Assembly: GCF_004151275.2 (NCBI RefSeq)
Contig: NZ_CP130821.1
Span: forward strand, 2,542,001-2,606,000
Source: Flavobacterium dauae
Lineage (GTDB): Bacteria; Bacteroidota; Bacteroidia; Flavobacteriales; Flavobacteriaceae
Direction of reading: 5' to 3'
DNA: 64,000 nucleotides
The notes under the pieces were generated by a model that did not search any database, had not been told where the DNA came from, and saw nothing but the letters and a program-made list of their open reading frames with translations. The number at the start of each line of letters is the position of its first letter. Position 1 is the stretch's first letter. The position numbers and the translations under genes were made by a program. Of this stretch, positions 46,285 through 56,143 are shown in pieces.

Positions 46285-46367
46285 TAGTAGCCGACACCGA
46301 ACAAATCTCGAAACATTTTTTGGAAGATTTGGAGCGGTTAAGTAATCTTGAAAATCCTTGATATTCT

Positions 46368-49300
46368 TTAAATGGAGTTATTGTCTAACTTTCCTTTAAC
46401 TTGTCTTTCGTATATTTCTTCGAGATCTCGTCCTATTATCTCAATTTTTCCAGGATCTAGATCCTTCTCAATCATCATTCTTACCGATGCAGTAATTGTA
46501 TTCCAAGCTATTTTCGGATTATTAAAATCACTAATTGGTTTTGCTTGATATGGCAAAGCTGAAAAACGTTGAAGATTATAAGGCTCCTTTCTACCCCAAT
46601 CATAAAACTCTAAAATTACAGGTACGATTTTTATGTTTTCTCCATTATCATATCGATCAATTGCATTTTTTATTTCATGATCAATAATGTATTTCGTGCT
46701 ATAGAAATATTCACTAACCATAAAAAATACAATATCAGCTTCCTGAAATTTATGCTTAATCTTCTTATCCCAATCATCACCAGGATTTAAACTGGTACAA
46801 TACCAAGGTTGTTCAATAAGTTCTGCATCTATCAATGGTTGTAAATATCTTCTAAGAATATGTATCTGAGTTAGATCTTTTTTAGAGTATGATATTACCA
46901 CTTTTTTCTTTTTAACAGGGGTATCAATAAATTCCATATAATCTTTTAGCTTAAAAAGTTTTTGTTGTTCAGATTTTAAAGGCTCTGATAGTTTTTTCTC
47001 AGAAAAGACATGCTTACCTATTTCTGCATACTTTTCAAGTAATTCTTTTGATATATAATCTATCCCATCTAATGTAACCATTTCCTCTAGTTCATAGCCC
47101 TGATTAACGTCTCTAATAAATTTGAGTACATCATCTCTGAATATAGGCTGATCTTTTTGAGATAAATCATAAATATCAATACAGGCATTTCCATTTTCAT
47201 TACCAAGATGAAATCTTATCATTATTATTTCATCTGTATTAGGGTTTTTGATAATCAAACCGTCTTTCCAGTAATAAAATATATCTTTATTTTTATCAGA
47301 AGAAAATAGAGTTCCAAATTTCTGAAATATACTTAAAATAACATTTTTATGAATGAATCCTTTGAATTCAAATCTTCGATATGTAATCTGACCTTCATTA
47401 AGAAACAGTTTAATTTTTCCATCAGGAATTTTAGGTAAATAGAGGGGTGCTATATATACATCGGAATAAGGATTTTTGAAAATAATCTTGAATTCCTCCA
47501 TCATTAATAATAGATCATCAACTTTACTATCATCTGCCCCAAGTATTCTCACAACATACTCTCTTTTAAATTCTCCTTTTCTATCCAACAGTTTTTCAAG
47601 AACTTTATGCATGTTCTCGATAACCCATTTCTTATCTACATATATTTTCTCTTCAGTGTCTTTACTCGTACATAATACAAGCCCAACTTGTTCCAGATAT
47701 TTAACCAATCGTTTAGCTTGAGGATCATCAATAGGATTTTTAATTATTCTATTGCAATAATTCATAAATTCAGCAAATGTTAGCACTGGCTCTCCTTTAT
47801 AGGAATTTAGGCTGTTCTTTATTGTCTCATAAAACTTAGGAAGAACAGCTCCAATAATATTCATCTTATTAAGCATCTCCAAAAACAAACTATCAAAATG
47901 GTCTAAATTTCTTTTTGGCTTAATGGATATGTTAATTATGTCATAAATAAAGGAATAATCTTTTGATAGGGTCTTATTCTCTTGAAATACAATTTTGGAA
48001 GCATCATCAACTTTATTCTGAATTAATAGAATTGGACTGTCATAAGTAACATCCCTTTTAATTTCAAATTCAAAGTTGTCTGCCTCAACATCTTTGGTAT
48101 AAAACTTTACTGAATCTAACCAATATCTTATTGGATAATCTTGTGTTTCAACTTCTATTTCTAAATTTTCTCTTGTTTTCTGGGTGATTTTTCTTGTATT
48201 TAAATTATCAGTTTCTTTATCCCACAATAGAAGATAAATCGTATTGGTACTGTAAAATAAATGATGAGTGTCGTGATAATAATCGTGTCCACCAAAATCA
48301 AAAACGTGTAGCAAACATTCTTCTTTAATGGTATTAACTAAATACTTACTTTTTATAATCTTTTCATCCATCCAAAGAGTCGGAAGATGCTCATCTTCAA
48401 GACCATTTTCTTTATCTAAGTATTTTACCAAAGTAGATTTACCAACCTCGCTATTGCCTACCAGAATTACCTTAATATCTTTATTAACGTAGCGACCTCT
48501 TTTCTCAATATCATCGAGTACTCCTAGAACCGCTTCTTTGCCTAAGGTCACGATTTCCATTGGTGGCAACTCCAAAGGATTCTTTGCTATATTTAATGTG
48601 TTTTTTTCCCATTTATCATTACTAATACCAATATTCTGAATGATTTTTATGATCGGTCTTAGATCTCTTATAATATTGTTGTGTAAGTCTATTGTCTCAA
48701 TATTATCTAATCCACTAATAAAATCTACAGTTTTAATCTTATTATTACTAAGATATAGCTCTGTTAGATTATTCAGTTCGTTTAAAGACTCAACCTTCGA
48801 AATCTTATTATTATTTAGATGAACGATTTTTAGTGATTTTAATTTCTTTAAACCTATTATATTCGACAACTCATTGTTACTTAGGTTTAAATATTCAAGC
48901 TTTTTTAGTTTGGAAATTGAAGTAAGAGAAGTAATACCCCATCTGTTCCATTCATGGTTATTATACTCATTCCAATCTCCTCCACAAACTAAGACTTTGA
49001 GCTCGGATAATTCGTTCATTGATTCCGGCAAAAATTTAATACTATTTCTATTTCCTTTGTTTTTACTGGTAAGCTTTCTCCATTTCCCGTTTTTATATTC
49101 AGCCCATTCATTACTTAAAATCAATACCTCTATGTGAGTACATTCGAATAGCTCAGGTATAATCTCCAGATTTCTTAACCCACAATTCCCAAGATCTAAT
49201 ACTTTTGAATTGGTTCTTAAACACTCCTCAATTAAGTAACTTGCCGATGACAAATCTGTGTATATTAAGGTATCTTCAAGAGTGTTATCTTTTGTGATGA

Positions 49301-50441
49301 TTTCGTCCCAAATAGGCTTAATAAAAGGTAAGTAAAGAATTCGACTACAAAGGGCACCAAAATTTTTAGGATTTTGGATTTTTATTCCTAATCTTCTAAA
49401 AAAACTCAGTACTGTTTCTTCAAACTTGTCATTATAAATTCTATCAGGAAAAATATTCTCGAAAACTTTCTTTCTATGATTTTCAGAAAGCATAGTGAGA
49501 CTATAATCAGGAGATTCCAGATATGTAAATGCGTTTTTAATGCTTGGGCTCAGTAACCTATGCTTATTGGTTAATTTGAATTTGATCAAATTCAAAAACC
49601 AATCATTCTGACGGACAGCAGATTTAGCTAATACACGTTTATCAGGATATCTATTCCAGATGTTTTTATGGTATGCATTAAAATCAATGTAAGCGATTAA
49701 TTCGCCACATAGTACTGTGAATTCGTATTGTTCTTTAGATAAATCAGAGTTGATGAATTCTTTGAAGGTAATTCCCCAAGACTTAAATTGATTCGATAAT
49801 TGTTCATAAAAATCTTGGGGTAATTCATGCTTGATATATTCATTAAATTTTCTTTCAGCTAATTCATAATAAAATTCTTTATCATACTGAATTTTTTCTA
49901 CTAATTCATTGATATGAATATTAGGAATTTCAGCTTCAATAACTAATTGACCACTAGGTGTATCTACATCTAAAGTGCGACTTTTTACCGAATAATGTAT
50001 TTCTTCATCAGGAGTACAAAAAGTTAACCGAACACTTTCTACATGTTTATTTTCATAGAATGCAGAACGCATAATATTTAGACTCAAATGTGGTTGAAGT
50101 TTACCTGCTCCTGTTCCTAATATTGGAGTAGCTATTTCACTAACATCTTTTAATTCCGTTATCTTTTCTGCGAGCCGTTTCCCTATTAATCTGATTGCAT
50201 AATAAGCACCATCATATCCATCAACCGTACAAACAAAAGCTATGAATTTACCCTTTGATTTTTTTGGTAATATTTTAATATCACCAAGTTCATAATCTTT
50301 ATTTTCCCAAAGATCTGTTGCAATATCTAATTCCTCTAAACCACTTCTAAAAGAATTAGATATGGTACCAGCTGTAGAAATCGGGATTAATAATAAATCA
50401 CAATCAACATCAAAAATATTCTCGTTTAAAAAATCATTCAT
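46368..50441 (-). CDS. Macro-LRR-Roc-COR-TIR protein (bacterial Roco protein with TIR effector)
   Basis: 1357 residues, last gene of the defence operon. Order of parts: a macro-like domain (about 1-155; IPISTAGT, LGDIKILP, ATPILGTGAGKL at 105-115, VRLTFCTPDE); a helical region (about 180-400); leucine-rich repeats (about 410-600; LEYLNLSNNELSNI and repeats of the LxxLxLxNNxI kind); a Roc GTPase with P-loop GNSEVGKST (662-670), switch DFGGHD (715-720) and NKVDD (809-813); a COR-like region (about 865-1110); and a C-terminal TIR domain (about 1178-1320; VVISYSKKDL, a WYCTSLNPGDDWD loop, and the putative NADase glutamate Glu1256 in IIDHEIKNAI). LRR-Roc-COR is the core of LRRK2-like Roco proteins. 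TIR domains in bacterial immunity consume NAD or make nucleotide signals. Macro domains bind ADP-ribose-like ligands. It starts 18 bases after the hsdM stop. Likely an infection sensor and effector. Confidence 0.88.
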   Translation of the reverse strand: MNDFLNENIFDVDCDLLLIPISTAGTISNSFRSGLEELDIATDLWENKDYELGDIKILPKKSKGKFIAFVCTVDGYDGAYYAIRLIGKRLAEKITELKDVSEIATPILGTGAGKLQPHLSLNIMRSAFYENKHVESVRLTFCTPDEEIHYSVKSRTLDVDTPSGQLVIEAEIPNIHINELVEKIQYDKEFYYELAERKFNEYIKHELPQDFYEQLSNQFKSWGITFKEFINSDLSKEQYEFTVLCGELIAYIDFNAYHKNIWNRYPDKRVLAKSAVRQNDWFLNLIKFKLTNKHRLLSPSIKNAFTYLESPDYSLTMLSENHRKKVFENIFPDRIYNDKFEETVLSFFRRLGIKIQNPKNFGALCSRILYLPFIKPIWDEIITKDNTLEDTLIYTDLSSASYLIEECLRTNSKVLDLGNCGLRNLEIIPELFECTHIEVLILSNEWAEYKNGKWRKLTSKNKGNRNSIKFLPESMNELSELKVLVCGGDWNEYNNHEWNRWGITSLTSISKLKKLEYLNLSNNELSNIIGLKKLKSLKIVHLNNNKISKVESLNELNNLTELYLSNNKIKTVDFISGLDNIETIDLHNNIIRDLRPIIKIIQNIGISNDKWEKNTLNIAKNPLELPPMEIVTLGKEAVLGVLDDIEKRGRYVNKDIKVILVGNSEVGKSTLVKYLDKENGLEDEHLPTLWMDEKIIKSKYLVNTIKEECLLHVFDFGGHDYYHDTHHLFYSTNTIYLLLWDKETDNLNTRKITQKTRENLEIEVETQDYPIRYWLDSVKFYTKDVEADNFEFEIKRDVTYDSPILLIQNKVDDASKIVFQENKTLSKDYSFIYDIINISIKPKRNLDHFDSLFLEMLNKMNIIGAVLPKFYETIKNSLNSYKGEPVLTFAEFMNYCNRIIKNPIDDPQAKRLVKYLEQVGLVLCTSKDTEEKIYVDKKWVIENMHKVLEKLLDRKGEFKREYVVRILGADDSKVDDLLLMMEEFKIIFKNPYSDVYIAPLYLPKIPDGKIKLFLNEGQITYRRFEFKGFIHKNVILSIFQKFGTLFSSDKNKDIFYYWKDGLIIKNPNTDEIIMIRFHLGNENGNACIDIYDLSQKDQPIFRDDVLKFIRDVNQGYELEEMVTLDGIDYISKELLEKYAEIGKHVFSEKKLSEPLKSEQQKLFKLKDYMEFIDTPVKKKKVVISYSKKDLTQIHILRRYLQPLIDAELIEQPWYCTSLNPGDDWDKKIKHKFQEADIVFFMVSEYFYSTKYIIDHEIKNAIDRYDNGENIKIVPVILEFYDWGRKEPYNLQRFSALPYQAKPISDFNNPKIAWNTITASVRMMIEKDLDPGKIEIIGRDLEEIYERQVKGKLDNNSI

Positions 50442-50459
50442 GCAAAACGTTTTGTAGTT

Positions 50460-51917
50460 CTAATTCAGAGAATCCTTAACCGTTCTAAAATTGGCTAAAG
50501 CACTTTCGATGTTCTCGATAATATCATCAATCAGCACTTCCGGATCAGGAAGATTATCCAAATCGATTAGGTTATCATCTTTAAGCCAGAATATATCCAG
50601 ATTTGTTTTGTCTCTTTCGATAATGTCTTCATAAGAATATTTACGCCAGCGACCAGTTTCATTTTCTTCATCCCAAGTTTCTATTCTTTCCGAAATATTA
50701 TCAGCTTTATAGCATTGTATAAAATCCTCTAGATGCTCAAATTTTAATGGATTCTTTTTAGGAGTGTGCCTAATATTTGTTCGGTAATCGTAAATCCAAA
50801 CTTCTTTCGTTGCGGGAGTATTTGATTCTGATTCTTTTTGGAAAAATAACACATTTGATTTCACACCTTGAGCATAGAAAATACCTGTAGGTAGCCTAAG
50901 TATTGTATGTAAATTTGTATTTTCAAGAAGCTTTTTCCTGATGGTTTCACCAGCTCCTCCTTCAAACAATACATTGTCAGGTAAAACAACCGCTGCTCTT
51001 CCGTGATCTTTCAACATTGTTGCTATGTGTTGTAAGAAAGAAAGTTGTTTGTTGCTTGTGGTCACCCAGAAGTCCTTTCTTAAGAAATAGCCATCCTTTT
51101 CTGCTTGTTTTTTATCAGTAGTTGGTATATCGCTACTACTTATCCCAAAGGGAGGATTAGCGAGTACTATGTCTACTTTTCCTGATTCAGAAACCTCTCC
51201 ATCAGCCCTTTTCAAACTATCCGTAACTTCTATTTCAGGGGTTTCTTTTAAATCGCCTACACCATGTAGGAAGAGATTCATCAAGCAAAGTCGAGCTGTA
51301 GCTTTCTCAATTTCCCAACCTTTAAATGTATGAAACTTCAAAAATTCCTGCTGAGGTTTGGTTAGTTTAGTTTTTCCTAAATGATTCAGAACTCCTAAGA
51401 AGAAACCACCTGTACCACATGAAGGATCTGCAACCGTTTCTTTAGGTTTAGGCTGTATACATTCAACCATTGTATTAATTACCGATCTTGGTGTAAAATA
51501 TTGACCAGCTCCGCTGTTTTCAGCATTCTTTTGTAATAGGGATTCGTAAATTTCCCCTTTTACATCTATTTCCTGTGATGTCCAATCTTCTTCATCAATT
51601 AGATTGATTAATCTCTTAAGCTTAACGGAATCGTGTATTTTGTTTAATGCTCCGGCAAATATTTTGCTTAGCATCCCACCCGAATTCAAAAGCTTTTTTA
51701 ATATTGATTCGTAAGTTTCAATGATTTGGTTAGATGATTTTAATTCTTGCCAGTCACATCCATCAGGAATTTGATACTGGCTTTTGTTTTCATCTGCCAT
51801 TTTAAGAAACAGCAAATAAGTAAGTTGTTCCAAGTAATCTCCATATCCTAATCCGTCATCACGAAGAGTGTCACAGAATGACCAGATTTTTGCTACTAAT
51901 ATGTTTGTTGATGCCAT
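50460..51917 (-). CDS. hsdM: Type I restriction-modification DNA methyltransferase subunit
   Basis: N6-adenine methyltransferase that with HsdS methylates the two strands of a bipartite site. 485 residues: an HsdM N-terminal helical domain (about 5-115), GQYFTPRSVI (138-147), SAM motif I ADPSCGTGGF (163-172) and catalytic NPPF (254-257). All core motifs are intact, so the enzyme should be active. It lies 14 bases after the PtuB-like gene and 18 before the Roco gene. In ordinary type I loci hsdM adjoins hsdS and hsdR; here PtuA- and PtuB-like genes separate it from hsdS and hsdR is absent. Confidence 0.95.
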   Translation of the reverse strand: MASTNILVAKIWSFCDTLRDDGLGYGDYLEQLTYLLFLKMADENKSQYQIPDGCDWQELKSSNQIIETYESILKKLLNSGGMLSKIFAGALNKIHDSVKLKRLINLIDEEDWTSQEIDVKGEIYESLLQKNAENSGAGQYFTPRSVINTMVECIQPKPKETVADPSCGTGGFFLGVLNHLGKTKLTKPQQEFLKFHTFKGWEIEKATARLCLMNLFLHGVGDLKETPEIEVTDSLKRADGEVSESGKVDIVLANPPFGISSSDIPTTDKKQAEKDGYFLRKDFWVTTSNKQLSFLQHIATMLKDHGRAAVVLPDNVLFEGGAGETIRKKLLENTNLHTILRLPTGIFYAQGVKSNVLFFQKESESNTPATKEVWIYDYRTNIRHTPKKNPLKFEHLEDFIQCYKADNISERIETWDEENETGRWRKYSYEDIIERDKTNLDIFWLKDDNLIDLDNLPDPEVLIDDIIENIESALANFRTVKDSLN

Positions 51918-51931
51918 TATTTCTCAATTTA

Positions 51932-52828
51932 TTATACTAATACTCGTTCTACATCCTTAAGCCAGCTATACTCATCATCTTTAATTTTTTCTTTCACAAA
52001 ATTTCTTACAATCATTGAATATGGCTCTGTGTATTTCGAGTAATTATGAAGAAGTAGAAAACATTCATCTATTTTCTCATCTCTTCTTATAGGATCATTA
52101 ATATTGTTTTTTATATAATTATGTGCTTTTTTTACTGCCATTTCACAATTTGACCAAATCTTACTTCTTCCTCTACGTAATGGTGTATGATCCAAACCGT
52201 AAAATTTTATAGAAAGTGTAGCTTTTTTATTATACAAGGCATTATCTTCTTCATTATAAGTGGGGTAAGGGTCTCCATTTTGATCAAATGATATTAAGGT
52301 TACATCTCTTGGCCTTACCGGATCAATAAGAAGTGGTCTTTCGCAATCGCATTCCTCATCGCCTGTTTGAGCCAAGCCGTCACCATCTAGTGGAAAGAAA
52401 TTTCCTTTACCATAAACCTCATTTCCTGTATCAAATCTATCTTTTCTAAGTTTGTTAACTAAGGAGCCTGCAAAACGAAAATTAGTCCAACTATATGAAA
52501 GCCACCAATAACCGTCTTCAAGAATTACGGCTCCATCTTCGGATTTAGATTCCGCTTTAGGTCGAAAGTGCTCTATTTCCCATTCTCCGGAGCTTTCAGG
52601 TGCTTCAGAATACCAACATTTATGACCTGATAATTCTGATAAGGCAGGGTATAATTCTCTCCAAATATTATTTTTAGACCAATAGTCGCTTCTTTGTTTT
52701 TTCGTCATTGGACGAATATCATTTAGACATTGTTCTGCTCGCTGAATCCAATCATCAAAGCTACCAACGTGGTTACCTTCAAGACTATCGAACTTAGTTC
52801 GTAAATCAGATAAATTTATTACTCTCAT
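51932..52828 (-). CDS. HNH endonuclease, PtuB-like (Septu / retron effector family)
   Basis: 298 residues. The nuclease core shows CWYSE (71-75), then IEHFRPK (85-91) with the HNH His87, and W114/N116 in SWTNFR, matching the TIGR02646/PtuB type, with the later conserved CERPLLIDPVRP and YGLDHTPLRRGR. PtuB works with the ATPase PtuA in Septu and as the effector of some retrons, cutting DNA or tRNA depending on the system. The start ATG overlaps the stop of the PtuA-like gene (ATGA), as expected of a two-subunit complex. The first position of the metal-binding pair, CxxC in some relatives, is CWYSE here, as in several of the family. Confidence 0.85.
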   Translation of the reverse strand: MRVINLSDLRTKFDSLEGNHVGSFDDWIQRAEQCLNDIRPMTKKQRSDYWSKNNIWRELYPALSELSGHKCWYSEAPESSGEWEIEHFRPKAESKSEDGAVILEDGYWWLSYSWTNFRFAGSLVNKLRKDRFDTGNEVYGKGNFFPLDGDGLAQTGDEECDCERPLLIDPVRPRDVTLISFDQNGDPYPTYNEEDNALYNKKATLSIKFYGLDHTPLRRGRSKIWSNCEMAVKKAHNYIKNNINDPIRRDEKIDECFLLLHNYSKYTEPYSMIVRNFVKEKIKDDEYSWLKDVERVLV

Positions 52829-54432
52829 GTTAATCCATCTTTTTGAATTAATTTTAGAACACGTTCTGCTGCTTTAGTACTTTCTTCGGCTAATAACTGC
52901 TTTTCTGAATCCGTTAAATCAGCTTTACCAAAAGCTTCCAATTTTGACATCTCAGCTAGATACGCTTTAAACCATTTGTCTTCAACCTCTTCATAGAAAC
53001 CATAATCTTCTAATTCTGCCTTCAATTTCTGATACTCGTCATATTCAACTTCATTTAAGTTTTCTCTCATTAAACGACCCTGCAAGTATCTTTTACGATT
53101 CAATTTCTCCTGCGTTTTTTTATCCAATATACTAGGAAGACCAAACAAAGGACTGGTTAATATCCCTGCCACACCAAGACCTTTTGGGCTTACATCTGGC
53201 TCAGTTACTTCAGTGTTATAATTGGTATCTCTTTTAAATACTCTGACTTGCTCTTTTTCCATACCGCCTATAACTAATGGGTCATGCGTACAAAAAACAA
53301 TTTGAGTTTTAGCAGATTTACTCACTACGTTTTCCAAAAATTCAAGGTATTTCCATTTCCATAATGGATTCAAATGTGTATCAGGTTCATCAAGGAGAAT
53401 AAGTGCTTCATCATCTTTTGTGAATTTAAGCAGTCCAAGAACAGTAATCAATTGCTTTTCACCTTCGCTTAATTCACCCATAGCCAATTCGCCTTCTACA
53501 TGCTCTTTTAGCACTTTTATTCTCACATCCTGATCTTCTACCAATTCAGAATAATGAAGGCTGCATAAGGCATTAAACAACGTAATTTTGTTTTCATATT
53601 TCATTTCGACAAACGCTCTGATAGCCTCTTTGTCTTTGAGGAAAAGAAAGAGTCTGTTTAACGTTTCTCTTTTGTTTAATGCTCCTCTTACAGTTTCTTT
53701 GTAAAACATTGGTACAATAGAAAAATTCCATAAATCTTCAATGAATCGGCGTACCAAGCCTGCTGTATTCCAAAAATGATCCGGGTCTTTCCGAGATTTA
53801 GACCAATTGGGTTGTTTCAACATGAAAAGTGCTGAGCCAAAATCTACTATGTTGAGTTCTTTTTTTAAGAAATCTATAGTTTCTTTCTCTCTTTCATCAA
53901 ATAAATAAAAAGCAATTAAAGCAAAACTTGCATGGATTGGCTCCACTAAGAAAATACGAGGCATTTCTTTAAAATCCTCATATTTGGATGTTGGATCCAT
54001 CATTTTTTTAAATTGCTGAAGCTTGTGATCTGCGTACAAAGACCTTAAGCGTTCGCTTAGCCCTGAGTAGTAAACAAAAACATGGCTAGGCAAATACTCA
54101 TTTTTATTTTTGAAAAACTGTGCTTTTGATTTCAACTTTTCGCCATCAATAGAAAAAGCATATCCTTTTTTTACAGAATAATCAACCTCTATACTCTTAT
54201 CCCGACACGTATAATTAATAGTATATTCAAAAGATTGACTTTGTTTATGCAATATTGGAGCTCTTTCTAAGTCTAAGTCCCTAAAGATTATAACTAACGC
54301 TTCCATAAAGTTAGACTTACCAGTAGCATTCAATCCAAGCAATACTGTCTCCATAGAGTTTTCGCCGAAATCGAAATGAAAATCCTCCAGATTCTTGAAT
54401 CTGCCTTTTATGTGTACATTATTTATTTTCAT
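52825..54432 (-). CDS. ABC/AAA-type ATPase, PtuA-like
   Basis: 535 residues, an SMC/Rad50-like ATPase: Walker A GLNATGKSN (33-41), ABC signature LSEGEKQ (321-327), Walker B LILLDEPD (344-351) and H-loop TH (382-383). A helical insertion (about 130-310) lies between the halves, and a charged helical tail follows (about 440-535). Paired directly with an HNH gene it fits PtuA of Septu, which forms a complex with PtuB and is thought to hold the nuclease off until infection changes nucleotide levels. It overlaps hsdS by 14 bases upstream and the PtuB-like gene by 4 bases downstream. Confidence 0.85.
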   Translation of the reverse strand: MKINNVHIKGRFKNLEDFHFDFGENSMETVLLGLNATGKSNFMEALVIIFRDLDLERAPILHKQSQSFEYTINYTCRDKSIEVDYSVKKGYAFSIDGEKLKSKAQFFKNKNEYLPSHVFVYYSGLSERLRSLYADHKLQQFKKMMDPTSKYEDFKEMPRIFLVEPIHASFALIAFYLFDEREKETIDFLKKELNIVDFGSALFMLKQPNWSKSRKDPDHFWNTAGLVRRFIEDLWNFSIVPMFYKETVRGALNKRETLNRLFLFLKDKEAIRAFVEMKYENKITLFNALCSLHYSELVEDQDVRIKVLKEHVEGELAMGELSEGEKQLITVLGLLKFTKDDEALILLDEPDTHLNPLWKWKYLEFLENVVSKSAKTQIVFCTHDPLVIGGMEKEQVRVFKRDTNYNTEVTEPDVSPKGLGVAGILTSPLFGLPSILDKKTQEKLNRKRYLQGRLMRENLNEVEYDEYQKLKAELEDYGFYEEVEDKWFKAYLAEMSKLEAFGKADLTDSEKQLLAEESTKAAERVLKLIQKDGLT

Positions 54433-56116
54433 CTTTTAAAGTTAAAAGTGATTCTGTCTTTGATTTTAATTCATCAATTTGATGGTAGATTTCTTTTATT
54501 TCGCTGTAGAAACGTTCTATATCTCCTTCACTCGTAGATTTTTCCCAAAGTTCTTGGGCAGATATCGGAGAATCTGATTTCTTTAAAATATCAAGAATAG
54601 ATTTTTTTTCTTCCATTTGTTTCTTTTGTTTTGGTTTATTACGGTTCAATTCTTTTTGATTTTCGAGATATAATCTTTTTTCTTCTTGTATGTCATTCAA
54701 CAAGTTTTCTACAGATTCATTTGAAGTATAGCTGACCAGCCTACCCTCAAATGCCTTTTTTAAGATTGAATGTTTTAGAGCAATTATTTCATTTAAAACA
54801 TTATTAACCGTTTTTTCTAAATTATCAACTAAAGTGAATCTCGACTCTAATATTTCGACAATCTTATCTTGTTCCAATATTGGAGGAACCTTTAACTTAA
54901 ATTTTTTTATATCTTTCTGAAATAGATGTGGAATTGCACTTCCAGATATTTTTTCATTCACCAAACGTTGCATATCAGGACCTAAGAAAAAGTAATACAA
55001 AAAGTCCGGATTAAAAACCTCTCGTCCATCTATTACCAGTAATGAAGAATTTACTGTAGCTATATCAGGTAGTTTTTTGATAATCCCAACTTTTCCAATA
55101 CCAGCCCCGTCTTTGCATAGTAAAATATCATTTTCCTTCAATTGTATTTCCGGACTTTCTTCATATCTTTCAATTGATATAAAATTAGCATCCTTAAAAA
55201 CTACATTCTTTCCATAGTTTAAAGAATGGACGGAAAGAAAAAGAGCTCCTTCATTTGTGTACTCTTTCTTTGTCAATCCTCGCCAACCAATTCGGGCATT
55301 GATATTAATTAAATTATCTAAACTGGATACTGCCCAACTAGAAATTTTATTATCTCTTTTATAATCAAATTCAAAATCAATTTTGATCTTTTTCCCTTTT
55401 TTATTTTCTATTTCGGTATCATACTTATCTTTTCTTTTTCTCCTAATATCTGTTAATTCTTGATAGGCATCAATCGGCAAATCTTTTCTCCAATTTTTAG
55501 TTAACATACCTGCGAAAGCATTTTTCAATAATGCTTGTCTATAGATTTTTAAACTTTTATTTGCTGTTCTTAAACCTTTTTCGGCTTCATCAAGTTTACT
55601 AAATAGTGATTCTATTTGATGAACTATTATTTCCTGTTCATATAGAACAGCTAAAGGAATCGGAAAGATTTGCAATATTTTTTGGCTAATGTTTGGTTGT
55701 GCTCCACCAACTCTTTTTTGTAAAAGTCTCTCTCTATTATGTAACAAATAATAATAAAGGTATTTACTTTCGAAGCTCTTTGTCGTTTTTAGAGCTGCCA
55801 CAGCTTGATTGGTAGCAGCATCTATTCCCAAAAAAGCTAATTTTCCAACTGTTGAACCATACAACGCTATTAATAGGGTTCCTGATGGAACAATTTTAGC
55901 ACTAGAGCTTTCAAGTGCTTCTTGAGAGATGGTTTCTTCAGTTTCTGTTATTGTATTATAATTAAGTTCTCCCGATTTAACCCATGGAATATCACCTTTA
56001 AAATAGCTGCGATTACCTCTATCTGGAGTGCCTCCACTAGATAATATTGCTATATCTCCAATAGTAGTCCAAAGCCAGCCTTGGGGTAAATTATATTTTT
56101 CTTGTTGTTCTTTCAT
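54419..56116 (-). CDS. hsdS: Type I restriction-modification specificity subunit
   Basis: Chooses the DNA target of the HsdM complex. 565 residues with two target-recognition domains (about 8-165 from LPQGWLWTTIGD, and about 255-415 from ISSWAVSSL), each followed by a conserved helix (LDEAEKGLRTANKSLKIYRQ; VDNLEKTVNNVLNEIIALKH), so the target is bipartite. An unusual C-terminal extension of about 100 residues after the second helix is Lys/Glu rich and helical (coiled-coil-like) with a possible small winged-helix segment; usual HsdS proteins are about 400-450 long. The extension could dock the PtuAB-like subunits. The 3' end overlaps the ATPase gene by 14 bases. Confidence 0.92.
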   Translation of the reverse strand: MKEQQEKYNLPQGWLWTTIGDIAILSSGGTPDRGNRSYFKGDIPWVKSGELNYNTITETEETISQEALESSSAKIVPSGTLLIALYGSTVGKLAFLGIDAATNQAVAALKTTKSFESKYLYYYLLHNRERLLQKRVGGAQPNISQKILQIFPIPLAVLYEQEIIVHQIESLFSKLDEAEKGLRTANKSLKIYRQALLKNAFAGMLTKNWRKDLPIDAYQELTDIRRKRKDKYDTEIENKKGKKIKIDFEFDYKRDNKISSWAVSSLDNLININARIGWRGLTKKEYTNEGALFLSVHSLNYGKNVVFKDANFISIERYEESPEIQLKENDILLCKDGAGIGKVGIIKKLPDIATVNSSLLVIDGREVFNPDFLYYFFLGPDMQRLVNEKISGSAIPHLFQKDIKKFKLKVPPILEQDKIVEILESRFTLVDNLEKTVNNVLNEIIALKHSILKKAFEGRLVSYTSNESVENLLNDIQEEKRLYLENQKELNRNKPKQKKQMEEKKSILDILKKSDSPISAQELWEKSTSEGDIERFYSEIKEIYHQIDELKSKTESLLTLKDENK

Positions 56117-56143
56117 TTTAAATCTTTTCCAAAAGATTTGCTT

